Shown here: positions 1 to 7,470 of the stretch, in pieces
How the letters are laid out: every line of letters begins with the position of its first letter
Numbering within the stretch: position 1 is the first letter of the stretch
Source: Prevotellamassilia sp.
GTDB taxonomy: Bacteria; Bacteroidota; Bacteroidia; Bacteroidales; Bacteroidaceae
Assembly (NCBI GenBank): GCA_009775705.1
Contig: VSQE01000068.1
Coordinates: 1 to 13,753, forward strand
Direction: 5' to 3'
Length of the DNA: 13,753 bases
Notes under the pieces: generated by a model
Told to the model about the DNA's origin: nothing
The model's database searches: none
Seen by the model: the letters and a program-made list of their open reading frames with translations, nothing else
Made by a program: the position numbers and the translations under genes

Positions 1-201
1 TTCCAGTCATGTATCGGCATGAGCCTGCCCTACGCTATCGTTGCGGAAGAGGAAAACACGATAGACGAAGGCTTGATGAATCTCAGAAAGGACGAGCCGA
101 TGGTTATCTCTGTGGCAGACCTTGCGCCCGGAGAATATGAAATAAGAATAACCATAGATGATATTGTCTATGCAGGTACGTTCTACGTAGAATATGAATA
201 A
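1..201 (+). CDS. C-terminal part of a small secreted beta-sandwich protein (DUF3244-like)
   Basis: The reading frame is open from base 1 and ends with TAA at 199-201. It encodes the last 66 residues of a protein that starts upstream of the window, so the ATG at 19 is probably internal. The visible part starts FQSCIG and continues as alternating hydrophobic/polar beta strands. It ends in a pattern of the type I-S-V-x-x-L-x-P-G-E-Y-E-I-R-I followed by Y-A-G-T-F-Y-V. This resembles the C-terminal half of DUF3244-type immunoglobulin-like domains, which are common as short secreted proteins in Bacteroides. The family call rests on pattern memory only; any other secreted beta-sandwich or C-terminal sorting domain would look similar. 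The function is unknown. A 137-base gap separates it from the next gene, so it may not belong to the same operon. Confidence 0.55.
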   Translation, partial: FQSCIGMSLPYAIVAEEENTIDEGLMNLRKDEPMVISVADLAPGEYEIRITIDDIVYAGTFYVEYE

Positions 202-338
202 TGCTTAGATTATTGCTGTTTGCATCAAAACTTGGGCATAATTATTACGACAATTATATACAAAGTACTTAAGACTTTTGCCTACCTATCCAAATGATAT
301 ATTAATAAGGTTCATCTTAGCAAATAATTTCAGAAAAT

Positions 339-644
339 ATGATTGGCCGGAATCCAAAAGAAGTGAAGGGTCTCAATGACAATGTTGCTGATCATTTTAT
401 TTCAGTTACTCCCAACAACCCTCATAAATTGAAGCAAGGCGATAAAATATATCTGTTGAATGAGAATGAAAGTGACTTGTGCGTATATACGAAAGTTGCA
501 TTCGTGCAAATTGTACATGAAGTAAACAATGAAAGTTCAGCTGAATTCTTTATGAACAAAAAGATGTTAAAGAGATTAGGAATTGAAGGGAATAATCTTT
601 CCAAAGGTGTTTTTATTCTTCACTTCAAAAAAAGTAAGGATTGA
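339..644 (+). CDS. Hypothetical 101-residue soluble protein
   Basis: I do not recognise a family. The protein is 101 residues and mixed alpha/beta, with no signal peptide or membrane segment, so it should be cytoplasmic. A central stretch (residues about 30-60) has the form L-K-x-G-D-K-I-Y-L-L, then a polar turn, then V-A-F-V-Q-I-V. That layout is reminiscent of small PUA/ASCH-like beta barrels, but this is only a structural guess. The C-terminal third holds a lysine-rich helix and a final strand (G-V-F-I-L-H-F). The ATG at 339 follows an A-rich stretch (AGAAAAT), as is usual in Bacteroidota. The gene is A/T-rich like the maturation genes that follow, and it ends 27 bases before the VKOR gene, so it is probably co-transcribed with them. 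A regulator or an immunity or accessory protein of the peptide system is possible, but nothing in the sequence decides this. Confidence 0.65.
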   Translation: MIGRNPKEVKGLNDNVADHFISVTPNNPHKLKQGDKIYLLNENESDLCVYTKVAFVQIVHEVNNESSAEFFMNKKMLKRLGIEGNNLSKGVFILHFKKSKD

Positions 645-671
645 ATTCATTTTGTACAAAACAGAATCATC

Positions 672-2204
672 ATGAAAACGAAATCAAACATTTTTCTTTC
701 TTTGTTGTGCGAGTTGGAGGTTCCACATACTGACAATTTTACACTTCAATCTTATGAGGAGCATCCCTACAAATACACTTTCTACGGACTGAAGTCTCTC
801 TGTGAGAAATACGGAATAAAGACAGAAGGTGTTTTAGTAAAAGAAAAATCAGAGATAGCGGCCATGCCCGTTCCTTTCGTTGCAAATTATAACGATGATT
901 ATGTCCTGGTCAAGAGAGTTTCATCCAAACAGGTAGAAATGGAAATTTACGGAACCGATTCCACGATTTCATATCATGATTTTGTTCGTCAATGGGGAGG
1001 CTGTGCCCTTCTGTTTTATCCTGATGAAAAAAGTGTGGAGCCGGATTATAAAAAACATAAATTACAGCATCTATGGAACCAGACGGAATCAGCCCTTCTT
1101 ATAGCCTGTTGTCTTGGCATATTGGGCCTTTGCGCAATGAGGCGCGAAACGCTCACATGGATCGAGGCTGTCTACTTGTTGTTTTCTCTATTAGGATGTG
1201 CTGTTTCCACCATGTTGCTTTTTCAGCAAATGAAAATTCGCAACACATTTATAGAAAACGTGTGTCATGCGTTCAAAAAAAGCAGTTGTCACAATGTTCT
1301 TGAAAATAGTGCAGCCAAAGTATTCGGAAAATATTCATGGGCCGAAATAGGGTTCAGCTATTTTCTTGTAAACAGCATCTGTATGCTCCAGTCCGACCAG
1401 TTTACTTTTATTCTGGCTTACATAAACATGCTTGCATTGGTCTATAGTTTATGGAGCGTATGGTATCAGCGGCATATATCACAATGGTGCCCGCTTTGCC
1501 TGATTGTGCAAGGAGTTGTGGTGTCACAGTTCGTTCTGTATCTTATTGGAGGCATCTATTCACAGCCTTTCCGGCTGCACCTGATAGCTGCTGTCGTCTT
1601 GATTGTTGCATATATCGGTTTGGGACTTGCACTCAACAAATTCCTTCCATTGCTTGTAAAATCAAAAGAACTCCGGCTGGCCCGTTGGCAATACGATCAT
1701 TTAAGAATGAAAGATACGGTATTTCATGCCCTGGCTGCTGCGGAAAAAGAATATCCGGTAAACGCTTCTTCTCTTATTTTCGGAAACAAAGAAAAAGAAA
1801 TGTGCATAACGGTATTCAGCAATCCGTATTGCAATCCCTGCGCGCTAATGCACAAACGTCTGCAAACACTAATGGATTCAGGCAATTGCCGGATTCAATA
1901 TGTCTTCACTTCGTTTAAACCCGAATGGAATGACATCAACAAATACATGATTGCGTTATACCGGAAATACGGAGCGGAAAAGGCCTGGGATGTGATTTCC
2001 AATTGGTATGCCGAAGGGAAAGTGAAAAGGGAAAAGTTCTTTGAACCTTATCATCTGGATATAACCGATGAAAAGGTTGTCGCAGAATTTGAAAGCCATG
2101 AGAGATGGAAAAAGGAAACGGCCTTTAATGCCACTCCCACATTGCTGGTAAACGGACGCAAATTGCCATACGGCTATAGTATTGAGGACATGCGATATTT
2201 TTAA
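672..2204 (+). CDS. VKOR-thioredoxin fusion disulfide-forming oxidoreductase with inactive C39-like N-domain
   Basis: A 510-residue inner-membrane protein predicted to make disulfide bonds in exported substrates and pass the electrons to quinone. Residues 1-120 look like a C39 peptidase-fold domain, but the usual catalytic His position appears to be Asp76 (in N-D-D-Y-V-L-V) and there is no Q...D-C-G-P-x-C motif, so it should bind rather than cut. Hydrophobic segments follow at about 140-156, 163-185 and several more up to about 326, with the VKOR signature: loop cysteines C198 and C206 (the same 8-residue spacing as human VKOR C43/C51) and the active-site CxxC at C273-P-L-C276. Residues from about 375 form a periplasmic DsbA/thioredoxin-like domain with C387-N-P-C390 and the cis-Pro loop T488-P489-T490. 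The next gene begins 19 bases downstream. The six-Cys precursor encoded at 4184 is the obvious substrate (inference). Confidence 0.9.
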   Translation: MKTKSNIFLSLLCELEVPHTDNFTLQSYEEHPYKYTFYGLKSLCEKYGIKTEGVLVKEKSEIAAMPVPFVANYNDDYVLVKRVSSKQVEMEIYGTDSTISYHDFVRQWGGCALLFYPDEKSVEPDYKKHKLQHLWNQTESALLIACCLGILGLCAMRRETLTWIEAVYLLFSLLGCAVSTMLLFQQMKIRNTFIENVCHAFKKSSCHNVLENSAAKVFGKYSWAEIGFSYFLVNSICMLQSDQFTFILAYINMLALVYSLWSVWYQRHISQWCPLCLIVQGVVVSQFVLYLIGGIYSQPFRLHLIAAVVLIVAYIGLGLALNKFLPLLVKSKELRLARWQYDHLRMKDTVFHALAAAEKEYPVNASSLIFGNKEKEMCITVFSNPYCNPCALMHKRLQTLMDSGNCRIQYVFTSFKPEWNDINKYMIALYRKYGAEKAWDVISNWYAEGKVKREKFFEPYHLDITDEKVVAEFESHERWKKETAFNATPTLLVNGRKLPYGYSIEDMRYF

Positions 2205-2223
2205 CCATCTCCCCACTGTTAAA

Positions 2224-2919
2224 ATGAAAAGGATCGTTTTTACAAAGGAACAAAAACTGCTTCATCATTTGATACTTCATTCATGTGATGTGCCGGCTGC
2301 TTTGGGGCTATTTGACGGGATGACCGGTATCATGCTGGTTCTTGCCCATTATGCAAGGGCCCGCAAACAACCTGTGATTGAAAACGCGGCCGACTTCCTT
2401 ATGTCTCGGATTGTAAATAATATGACAGACTCCACCGTCGTGGATTTAGCCAACGGGATGGCCGGAATTGGATGGGGCATCGAGTACCTTATTCAAAACG
2501 AATACATGAAAGGATGCGGAGCTGAATTGACCGGAGAACTGGATGAACGGATCATGAACGTAGATGTGCGGCGCATGACGGATGACAGTCTGGAAAAAGG
2601 GTTGTGCGGCCTGTTCCATTATGTGGCTGTTCATATACAAGGGGCAATACTACAGGGTAAGACAGTTTTCGATGCTCAATATCTGAATGACTGGTTACAG
2701 ATTCTACAGAAAAAACGGATCGAAAAACCACAAGAGATAAAATGGGAAAAAATGTACAAGGTATTGGACGGAATATTAAAAGGCGGGACTTTTTATAAAC
2801 CTGATTTACTTTCGTTTATAATACCCATGAAGCATATCCCGGTGAAAAAGTTGGGACTCCGTCACGGGCTGGCCGGTTATATGGAAATGCAACTTCAAGC
2901 AGAAAAAATGGAGGAGTGA
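2224..2919 (+). CDS. Short LanC-like protein lacking the zinc-binding half
   Basis: 231 residues from ATG 2224. The upstream in-frame ATG at 2182 would overlap the VKOR gene by 23 bases and add 14 uncharacteristic residues, so I prefer 2224. The protein carries the glycine repeats of the LanC alpha/alpha toroid: G-L-F-D-G-M-T-G (28-35), N-G-M-A-G-I-G-W-G (77-85), G-L-C-G (126-129) and R-H-G-L-A-G (213-218). True LanC cyclases are about 400 residues and bind zinc through Cys, Cys and His in the C-terminal half. This protein ends just after an HGxxG repeat and has none of the zinc motifs. No lanthipeptide dehydratase is seen nearby, so lanthionine formation is unlikely. It may instead bind or present the precursor to the glycosyltransferase encoded 2 bases downstream (inference). 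Alternatively it is a truncated remnant. Confidence 0.75.
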   Translation: MKRIVFTKEQKLLHHLILHSCDVPAALGLFDGMTGIMLVLAHYARARKQPVIENAADFLMSRIVNNMTDSTVVDLANGMAGIGWGIEYLIQNEYMKGCGAELTGELDERIMNVDVRRMTDDSLEKGLCGLFHYVAVHIQGAILQGKTVFDAQYLNDWLQILQKKRIEKPQEIKWEKMYKVLDGILKGGTFYKPDLLSFIIPMKHIPVKKLGLRHGLAGYMEMQLQAEKMEE

Positions 2920-2921
2920 AG

Positions 2922-4148
2922 ATGAAAAAAGTATATATTGTGGACGAACACATCTCTTCAAAACAGAACGGCGTGGGAACTTATATGAAGTGTCTGCTGT
3001 CCTGTTTGGAAGATCTGGATGTTGATGTCAATTTCCTATCGTTTAATTCAGAAAACCGTTTCTTTGCAGTTTACGAGGAAAAGCATTGTCGATATTATAA
3101 TTTCCCTTTGTGCAATCATGGAAAATTTTTGGAAACTGGAGCCTTGTGCTGGCTCATCCTGAAAATGTACGTGGACGACAGTTGCGACAATGTATTCTTT
3201 GTGAACCATTCGCCTTGCACAGACTTTCTGAAAAATCTCCGCCGATATTATCGTAAATCAAGAATCGTATTCACCATACATGATCAAGGTTGGACGGCCC
3301 CTCTTCTGGGGGATAAGGAAAAGTTAAAGGAAATCAAAAGAAAAAGAATAGGTAAAAGCCAGATACATCAGACGGAATACTTCTGCAAGAAATATTTCAT
3401 TGAGGAACAGAAGATGTACCATATTGTCGATGATGTCGTATGCCTTTCCCCAACCACAAGACAACTGCTTCACGACACATACGATGTTCCGGAAGAAAAA
3501 ATACACCTTATTCCCAACGGATTATCTGTCCGGGTAAGAAAATGCGCCTATTCAGAACGTAACAGAATCCGTGAGGAATTGGGTATTGCACCGGAAGAGC
3601 GAGTACTGCTTTTTGTAGGCCGCACAGTTAAGGCAAAGGGTATAGAGATTTTACTGAAAGCCTTTGAAGAACTGTGCCGTCATCATAGTAATTTACGTTT
3701 GGTCATTGCCGGAGAAGTCTTTAAACTCAATGAATTTTCCAAATTGGCTTCTCAAAGTGTAACAAGAATCACCTATACCGGGCTATTACCCAAAGAACGT
3801 CTGGAGATGTGGTATCAGGCAGCGGACATCGGAGTATTACCTTCTTACACGGAACAATGCAGCTATACGGGATTGGAAATGATGGCGAATGGCTTGCTGA
3901 TTGTCACGACAAACGGTAATGGACTGACGGATATGTTCATACCCGACTACAATGCCTTGGTTGCTTTCATTGATTCGAGTTTTCCGGAAAATCTGGAACG
4001 GACCTTGCATCAGGCTCTCCTTTTGGAAGACAACATACGAGAGGCTATACGCGGCAAGGCTTTGGAATTTGTAAATTCTAACTATTCTCTGCAGTCCATG
4101 AAGGAGAGATATCGCAAATTACTTTCTCAAGAGTCGAGGCCCGACTAA
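2922..4148 (+). CDS. GT-B fold glycosyltransferase (GT4-like, group 1)
   Basis: 408 residues. I chose ATG 2922 (MKKVYIVDEH) over the GTG at 2916, which would overlap the preceding stop codon; a purine-rich GGAGGAG lies just upstream. The N-terminal Rossmann half has the G-V-G-T-Y segment typical of nucleotide-sugar GT4 enzymes. The C-terminal half has V-G-R-T-V-K-A-K-G, the strand V-I-A-G-E, and an exact E-x7-E motif (E311 to E319, within T-E-Q-C-S-Y-T-G-L-E) that contacts the donor nucleotide sugar in this fold. There is no signal peptide, so it acts in the cytoplasm. It resembles the glycosyltransferases found beside GG-Bacteroidales peptide precursors (TIGR04157, from memory). The position between a LanC-like gene and the precursor suggests peptide glycosylation rather than polysaccharide synthesis (inference). 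Donor and acceptor cannot be read from sequence. Confidence 0.88.
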   Translation: MKKVYIVDEHISSKQNGVGTYMKCLLSCLEDLDVDVNFLSFNSENRFFAVYEEKHCRYYNFPLCNHGKFLETGALCWLILKMYVDDSCDNVFFVNHSPCTDFLKNLRRYYRKSRIVFTIHDQGWTAPLLGDKEKLKEIKRKRIGKSQIHQTEYFCKKYFIEEQKMYHIVDDVVCLSPTTRQLLHDTYDVPEEKIHLIPNGLSVRVRKCAYSERNRIREELGIAPEERVLLFVGRTVKAKGIEILLKAFEELCRHHSNLRLVIAGEVFKLNEFSKLASQSVTRITYTGLLPKERLEMWYQAADIGVLPSYTEQCSYTGLEMMANGLLIVTTNGNGLTDMFIPDYNALVAFIDSSFPENLERTLHQALLLEDNIREAIRGKALEFVNSNYSLQSMKERYRKLLSQESRPD

Positions 4149-4183
4149 ATAAATTACATTATTCACATTTAATTCTTTCGATT

Positions 4184-4444
4184 ATGAAAAGTATTAAACC
4201 AATCGCCTTGAAAAAGGCCAGTATCCTCACCAACGAGGAAATGAAACACCTCTTCGGAGGTAGTGCCACAGAGACGAGCATGACAAGTTGCAGTGCTGAT
4301 TGTGGTTCACAACCTTCCAGAAGCATAACAAATTGTAAAGGTGAATGCATAGCAAAAGATGGTTCTGGAGTAACTTGCAGTGGTCCCACAAATATTTTCA
4401 CAAAATTTTGTGATGGCTCCTCATCAACAACCAGAGTTGTTTAA
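4184..4444 (+). CDS. GG-leader, six-cysteine secreted peptide precursor
   Basis: 86 residues. The N-terminal 26 residues form a charged leader ending L-T-N-E-E-M-K-H-L-F-G-G, the double-glycine cleavage type recognised by C39 exporters; one such exporter is encoded in the same operon. Cleavage after G26 would release a 60-residue core. Its six cysteines are spaced C36-x3-C40-x10-C51-x3-C55-x9-C65-x10-C76, with 12 Ser and 9 Thr (21 of 60) and almost no large hydrophobic residues except I-F and K-F near the end. The stretch C-K-G-E-C-x-A-K-D-G-S-G-V-T-C resembles cores of the 'natural product precursor, GG-Bacteroidales' family (TIGR04149, from memory). Three disulfides are the natural expectation given the VKOR-thioredoxin gene. 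No strong Shine-Dalgarno site is visible; the 35-base upstream gap is A/T-rich. A bacteriocin-like or signalling role is plausible but unproven. Confidence 0.85.
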   Translation: MKSIKPIALKKASILTNEEMKHLFGGSATETSMTSCSADCGSQPSRSITNCKGECIAKDGSGVTCSGPTNIFTKFCDGSSSTTRVV

Positions 4445-4462
4445 AACAATAGACTGACTATG

Positions 4463-4508
4463 CAGGAATGAGAGTATTCCATACGTGAACGATATACTCT
4501 CATTCCTG
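4463..4508 (+). promoter_or_regulatory. Perfect 15-bp intercistronic stem-loop
   Basis: CAGGAATGAGAGTAT at 4463-4477 is followed, after a 16-base loop, by its exact reverse complement ATACTCTCATTCCTG at 4494-4508. It sits 18 bases after the precursor stop codon and 37 bases before the first outer-membrane barrel gene. No T-run follows on either strand, so it is not a classical intrinsic terminator. A partial terminator, attenuator or 3'-stabilising hairpin that keeps precursor mRNA more abundant than downstream mRNA is the likeliest role (inference); such hairpins are common after bacteriocin structural genes. Confidence 0.6.
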
Positions 4509-4545
4509 AAATCACCAATCATATTCATTCCGTAGAACAAGCCAT

Positions 4546-7470
4546 ATGAGACACCCTGTCTTCATCCTCGCCTTTTTCTTCCTATGCTGCACCACCGTTA
4601 TCCGTGGCCAGCAGATACGGATCAGCGGCGTTGTGTACAACGGACTGCTGCAAGAATCGCTGCCGGGAGCGGTTGTCAGGATCAATGCCCCCGACGGCCG
4701 GATGCTGGGAACCGACACCACCCGTTATGTGTTTCATGAAACAGAGATAGACGGCAACACCACCGGCTACCGTGACAAACACAGCGGCGGCGCCTTTTCC
4801 GTGATTGTCGCCGGCCGTGACTCTCTCTGGCTGACAGTGGAAGCGAAAGGCTTCATAACATACCGGCAAAAAATAGCGGCACGGCTTCCGGCGGGCAGAA
4901 AACTGCTGGACGCAGGCGCCATTCACCTGATGCCGCAAGCCCGCGACCGCCGGCTGGACGAGGCGGTGGTGACAGCCAGCCGCGTCAAGATGTATTACAA
5001 GGGCGACACCATCATCTACAACGCTGATGCCTTCAACGTGGCGCAGACCGAGTCGCTGCGCAAACTGCTGGAACAGTTGCCCGGAGCGGAACTGGAAAAC
5101 GGGCGGATCACTATCAACGGGAAACTGGTGGAAGACCTGCTCATCTGCGGAAAGAACTTCTACGGAGAAAACATCCAGGCGGCTCTCGACAACCTGCCCG
5201 CCTACGTTGTAGACAAGGTTAAGGCATACGACAAGGACGGAGAACTGACGGAACTGACGGGACGGGACATGCACGACCGGCGCTATGTGCTGGACGTGCA
5301 TATCAAACGGGAATATCTGGGCACATGGATGGGAACACTGATAGCCGACGGAGCGACGGAAAAACTCTACGGCGGTGCCGCCTTCCTGGCACGAATGGAC
5401 GACAGGCAGATGTTCTCCTTTTATACCGATCTCAACAACTATAACCAGGAACGGGAACTGTCGGACATCTGCACGACGACCACAGAAATGCCGGAAGGAA
5501 GGCACCGTACCAAAGGAGCGAGAGCGGACTATTACATGGAACCGAACCGGAACTGGCGCTTCACGGCCAACGCCTCGGTAAGGCGGTCGGATGCGGACAA
5601 GGAGCTACGGACCAATACCGAAACGTTTCTCTCGCCCGCCAGCCAGATGACGCGCACCGAACAGCACGAGGACAACAGATTCCTGAACGCCAACGCCAGT
5701 GCCTCCCTGCGCTACCGCCGACTGAAGCATTCGCAGCATGAACTGACCTATCTTTTCGGATTCAAGGAGACGAATCAACAGACCGACGGCGTAACCCTGG
5801 CCTACTTCCTACCGGGAAGGGAGAGCTGGGACGGTCTGACACTGGACGCCATCCTCCGGCAAGAGGAAGCGCTGGGAGAGGACAATGCCCTGCTGTACAG
5901 CCTGCTCAACCCCATGAAAAATCATGTCATTGAACGCTCGCACCGCCCCATGCTGACTTCCGTCTTCACACTCGGGACAGACGTGCTGAATTTCAACACG
6001 GAGATGAAACGCAGCGTCATCGCCGGCAGTCTGTTCGACAATTACCGCCTGACCTATTACCAGCAGGCCGACAAAGACTGGCGCCGGCAATACCGTTACG
6101 ACCGGGACAGCCGGACCGAAGTGAAATCGCGGCTGGAATACATCCGCAAATACGAGAAGATCGGGCAAACCGACGGGCTGCTCAAGCCTTACCTTGCCTT
6201 TGACCATCTCTACGGCACCGGCAACCATCCCCAATATCGTCTGGACCGCCTTGCCGAATGGTCCGACCTGCTGGACTGGGGAACCGGAAGTATGGGCATG
6301 CTGCCTCCGGTCGCCTGGAAGTCCGTATGTCTCGACATGCTGAACAGCTACTATTCACAGCAGAAAGAAAACTCCGGAGAGGCCGGCATGAAGTGGTCGC
6401 ACAAAATAAAACTGCCCGGCAGCACCACCATACAGATAGAGGCCGGGGAAGCCCTCCAATACACCCGGAAAGTGCTGGACTACCAAAGGGAATCCCGCCA
6501 TTACCGCGTAGTGCGCGATGGAATCTTTGCCCGGCATCAGGCCTCCGTGCGCTGGAAAAAGGAAAACCGGGACGGGCGGAATTGGCTGCCGGAGGTGCAG
6601 CTCCGCTATCAGGGAACTCCCTCCATGCCCTCGCTGACACAGTATCTGCCCATCCGCGACGAGTCTGACCCGCTCAACCTTTTCATCGGCAATGCCGAAC
6701 TGAAAGACAGATTCCTGCACGAAGTGGGCCACACATTCAACCTGCAACAGACAAAGAAGCATTATGCCTTCAACACGGAAATGGTCTACCGGCGCGTTCA
6801 CAACGACATTGCCACCCGCTCGCTGTATGACGAACGGACCGGTGTGCGCACCTACTGTCCGGTGAACACCTCGCGCACACATGGCCTGCGGGGCAGGGCC
6901 TCGTTCTCCACACCCCTTGACAAGAAGAGACGTGTCTACCTTTCCGCCGCCTTCGAAGCTGACTACCGCCAATGCGAAAACCTGTCCTTCCTCTTGCAAG
7001 AAACTGATGTGGCCTCCGGCCTGCTGCGCAACATGGCGTATCGGCCGCAACTATCGTTGCGCGCCACCATCGGATCCGTGGTCCGGGCCAATGCCTCGTG
7101 GTACACCGCCTTCAGCCGTCTGCGCCAGCCGGGAACGGAAAACAGGTACCGGCAGACAAACCTCTTCCTCAATGCTACCGGAAAACTGCCCTGGGACCTG
7201 CGTCTGGGCACCACCCTCCGGAGCTACATCTATGCCGGCAACAGCCAGAGCACGCTGGACGGTCCACTCACCCTTTGGGATGCCACGCTGAGCAAGGAGT
7301 TCAAAGGACTTGCCATCACCTTGAAAGTTCACGACATTCTGGCGCGCTCGCATAGTTTCACCACCACGACAGAAAGCTTCCAGCGCACGGAAAGAAGTGC
7401 CGATATTCTTCCGCGCTACGCTATGCTCACACTCACATACAACTTCAACTGGACAGAAAAAAGGAAATAA
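4546..7470 (+). CDS. Outer-membrane beta-barrel protein with carboxypeptidase-regulatory-like N-domain (TonB-dependent receptor-like), copy 1
   Basis: 974 residues. A signal peptide spans residues 1-21 (M-R-H-P then F-I-L-A-F-F-F-L, with likely cleavage at I-R-G|Q-Q). A CarboxypepD_reg-like beta sandwich follows (about 24-130), opening I-R-I-S-G-V-V-Y and containing P-G-A-V-V. Next is a plug-like region from about 137 with the landmarks Y-Y-K-G-D-T (150-155), Y-N-A-D-A-F, L-P-G-A-E, G-K-N-F-Y, N-L-P-A-Y-V-V and G-R-D-M-x-D-R. The remaining roughly 700 residues are aromatic amphipathic strands of a 22-strand-type barrel, ending in L-T-Y-N-F-N-W before a short basic tail. I see no convincing TonB box. 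The sequence is far richer in G+C than the preceding genes. It is paralogous to the next gene, whose ATG overlaps its stop codon by one base. The role in this operon (export, re-uptake or self-protection) is inference. Confidence 0.88.
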   Translation: MRHPVFILAFFFLCCTTVIRGQQIRISGVVYNGLLQESLPGAVVRINAPDGRMLGTDTTRYVFHETEIDGNTTGYRDKHSGGAFSVIVAGRDSLWLTVEAKGFITYRQKIAARLPAGRKLLDAGAIHLMPQARDRRLDEAVVTASRVKMYYKGDTIIYNADAFNVAQTESLRKLLEQLPGAELENGRITINGKLVEDLLICGKNFYGENIQAALDNLPAYVVDKVKAYDKDGELTELTGRDMHDRRYVLDVHIKREYLGTWMGTLIADGATEKLYGGAAFLARMDDRQMFSFYTDLNNYNQERELSDICTTTTEMPEGRHRTKGARADYYMEPNRNWRFTANASVRRSDADKELRTNTETFLSPASQMTRTEQHEDNRFLNANASASLRYRRLKHSQHELTYLFGFKETNQQTDGVTLAYFLPGRESWDGLTLDAILRQEEALGEDNALLYSLLNPMKNHVIERSHRPMLTSVFTLGTDVLNFNTEMKRSVIAGSLFDNYRLTYYQQADKDWRRQYRYDRDSRTEVKSRLEYIRKYEKIGQTDGLLKPYLAFDHLYGTGNHPQYRLDRLAEWSDLLDWGTGSMGMLPPVAWKSVCLDMLNSYYSQQKENSGEAGMKWSHKIKLPGSTTIQIEAGEALQYTRKVLDYQRESRHYRVVRDGIFARHQASVRWKKENRDGRNWLPEVQLRYQGTPSMPSLTQYLPIRDESDPLNLFIGNAELKDRFLHEVGHTFNLQQTKKHYAFNTEMVYRRVHNDIATRSLYDERTGVRTYCPVNTSRTHGLRGRASFSTPLDKKRRVYLSAAFEADYRQCENLSFLLQETDVASGLLRNMAYRPQLSLRATIGSVVRANASWYTAFSRLRQPGTENRYRQTNLFLNATGKLPWDLRLGTTLRSYIYAGNSQSTLDGPLTLWDATLSKEFKGLAITLKVHDILARSHSFTTTTESFQRTERSADILPRYAMLTLTYNFNWTEKRK

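Noticed and set aside
262..280. Short hairpin AAAGT...ACTTT followed by T residues, as a terminator for the 1-201 gene.
   Set aside because: Only five A/T-rich base pairs and a very short T-run; too weak to call.
202..338. Possible Bacteroides promoter (GACTTTTG at 273-280 as a -7 TAnnTTTG element).
   Set aside because: The TA is replaced by GA and no TTTG lies 19-21 bases upstream; the nearest TTTG is about 50 bases away. Not good enough to annotate.
650..661. Twelve-base palindrome TTTTGTACAAAA just before the VKOR gene, as an operator.
   Set aside because: Perfect 12-base palindromes are expected several times by chance in a window this size, more so in A/T-rich sequence, and I saw no second copy.
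2182..2223. Longer start for the LanC-like gene at ATG 2182.
   Set aside because: It overlaps the VKOR gene end and adds residues without family character; ATG 2224 gives a natural N-terminus.
2224..2919. Active lanthionine cyclase.
   Set aside because: Zinc ligands are missing and no dehydratase is present, so a lanthipeptide pathway is not supported from this window.
4546..4620. Lipoprotein signal in barrel copy 1 (F-F-L-C-C).
   Set aside because: The residues before Cys do not form a lipobox; cleavage after I-R-G ahead of Q-Q by signal peptidase I fits better.
4582..5505. Long open frames antisense to the barrel genes (also 7500-8717 and 8730-9929, minus strand).
   Set aside because: They are mirror frames of high-G+C coding sequence; their translations show no domain, signal peptide or sensible start context, whereas the plus-strand frames carry clear family features.
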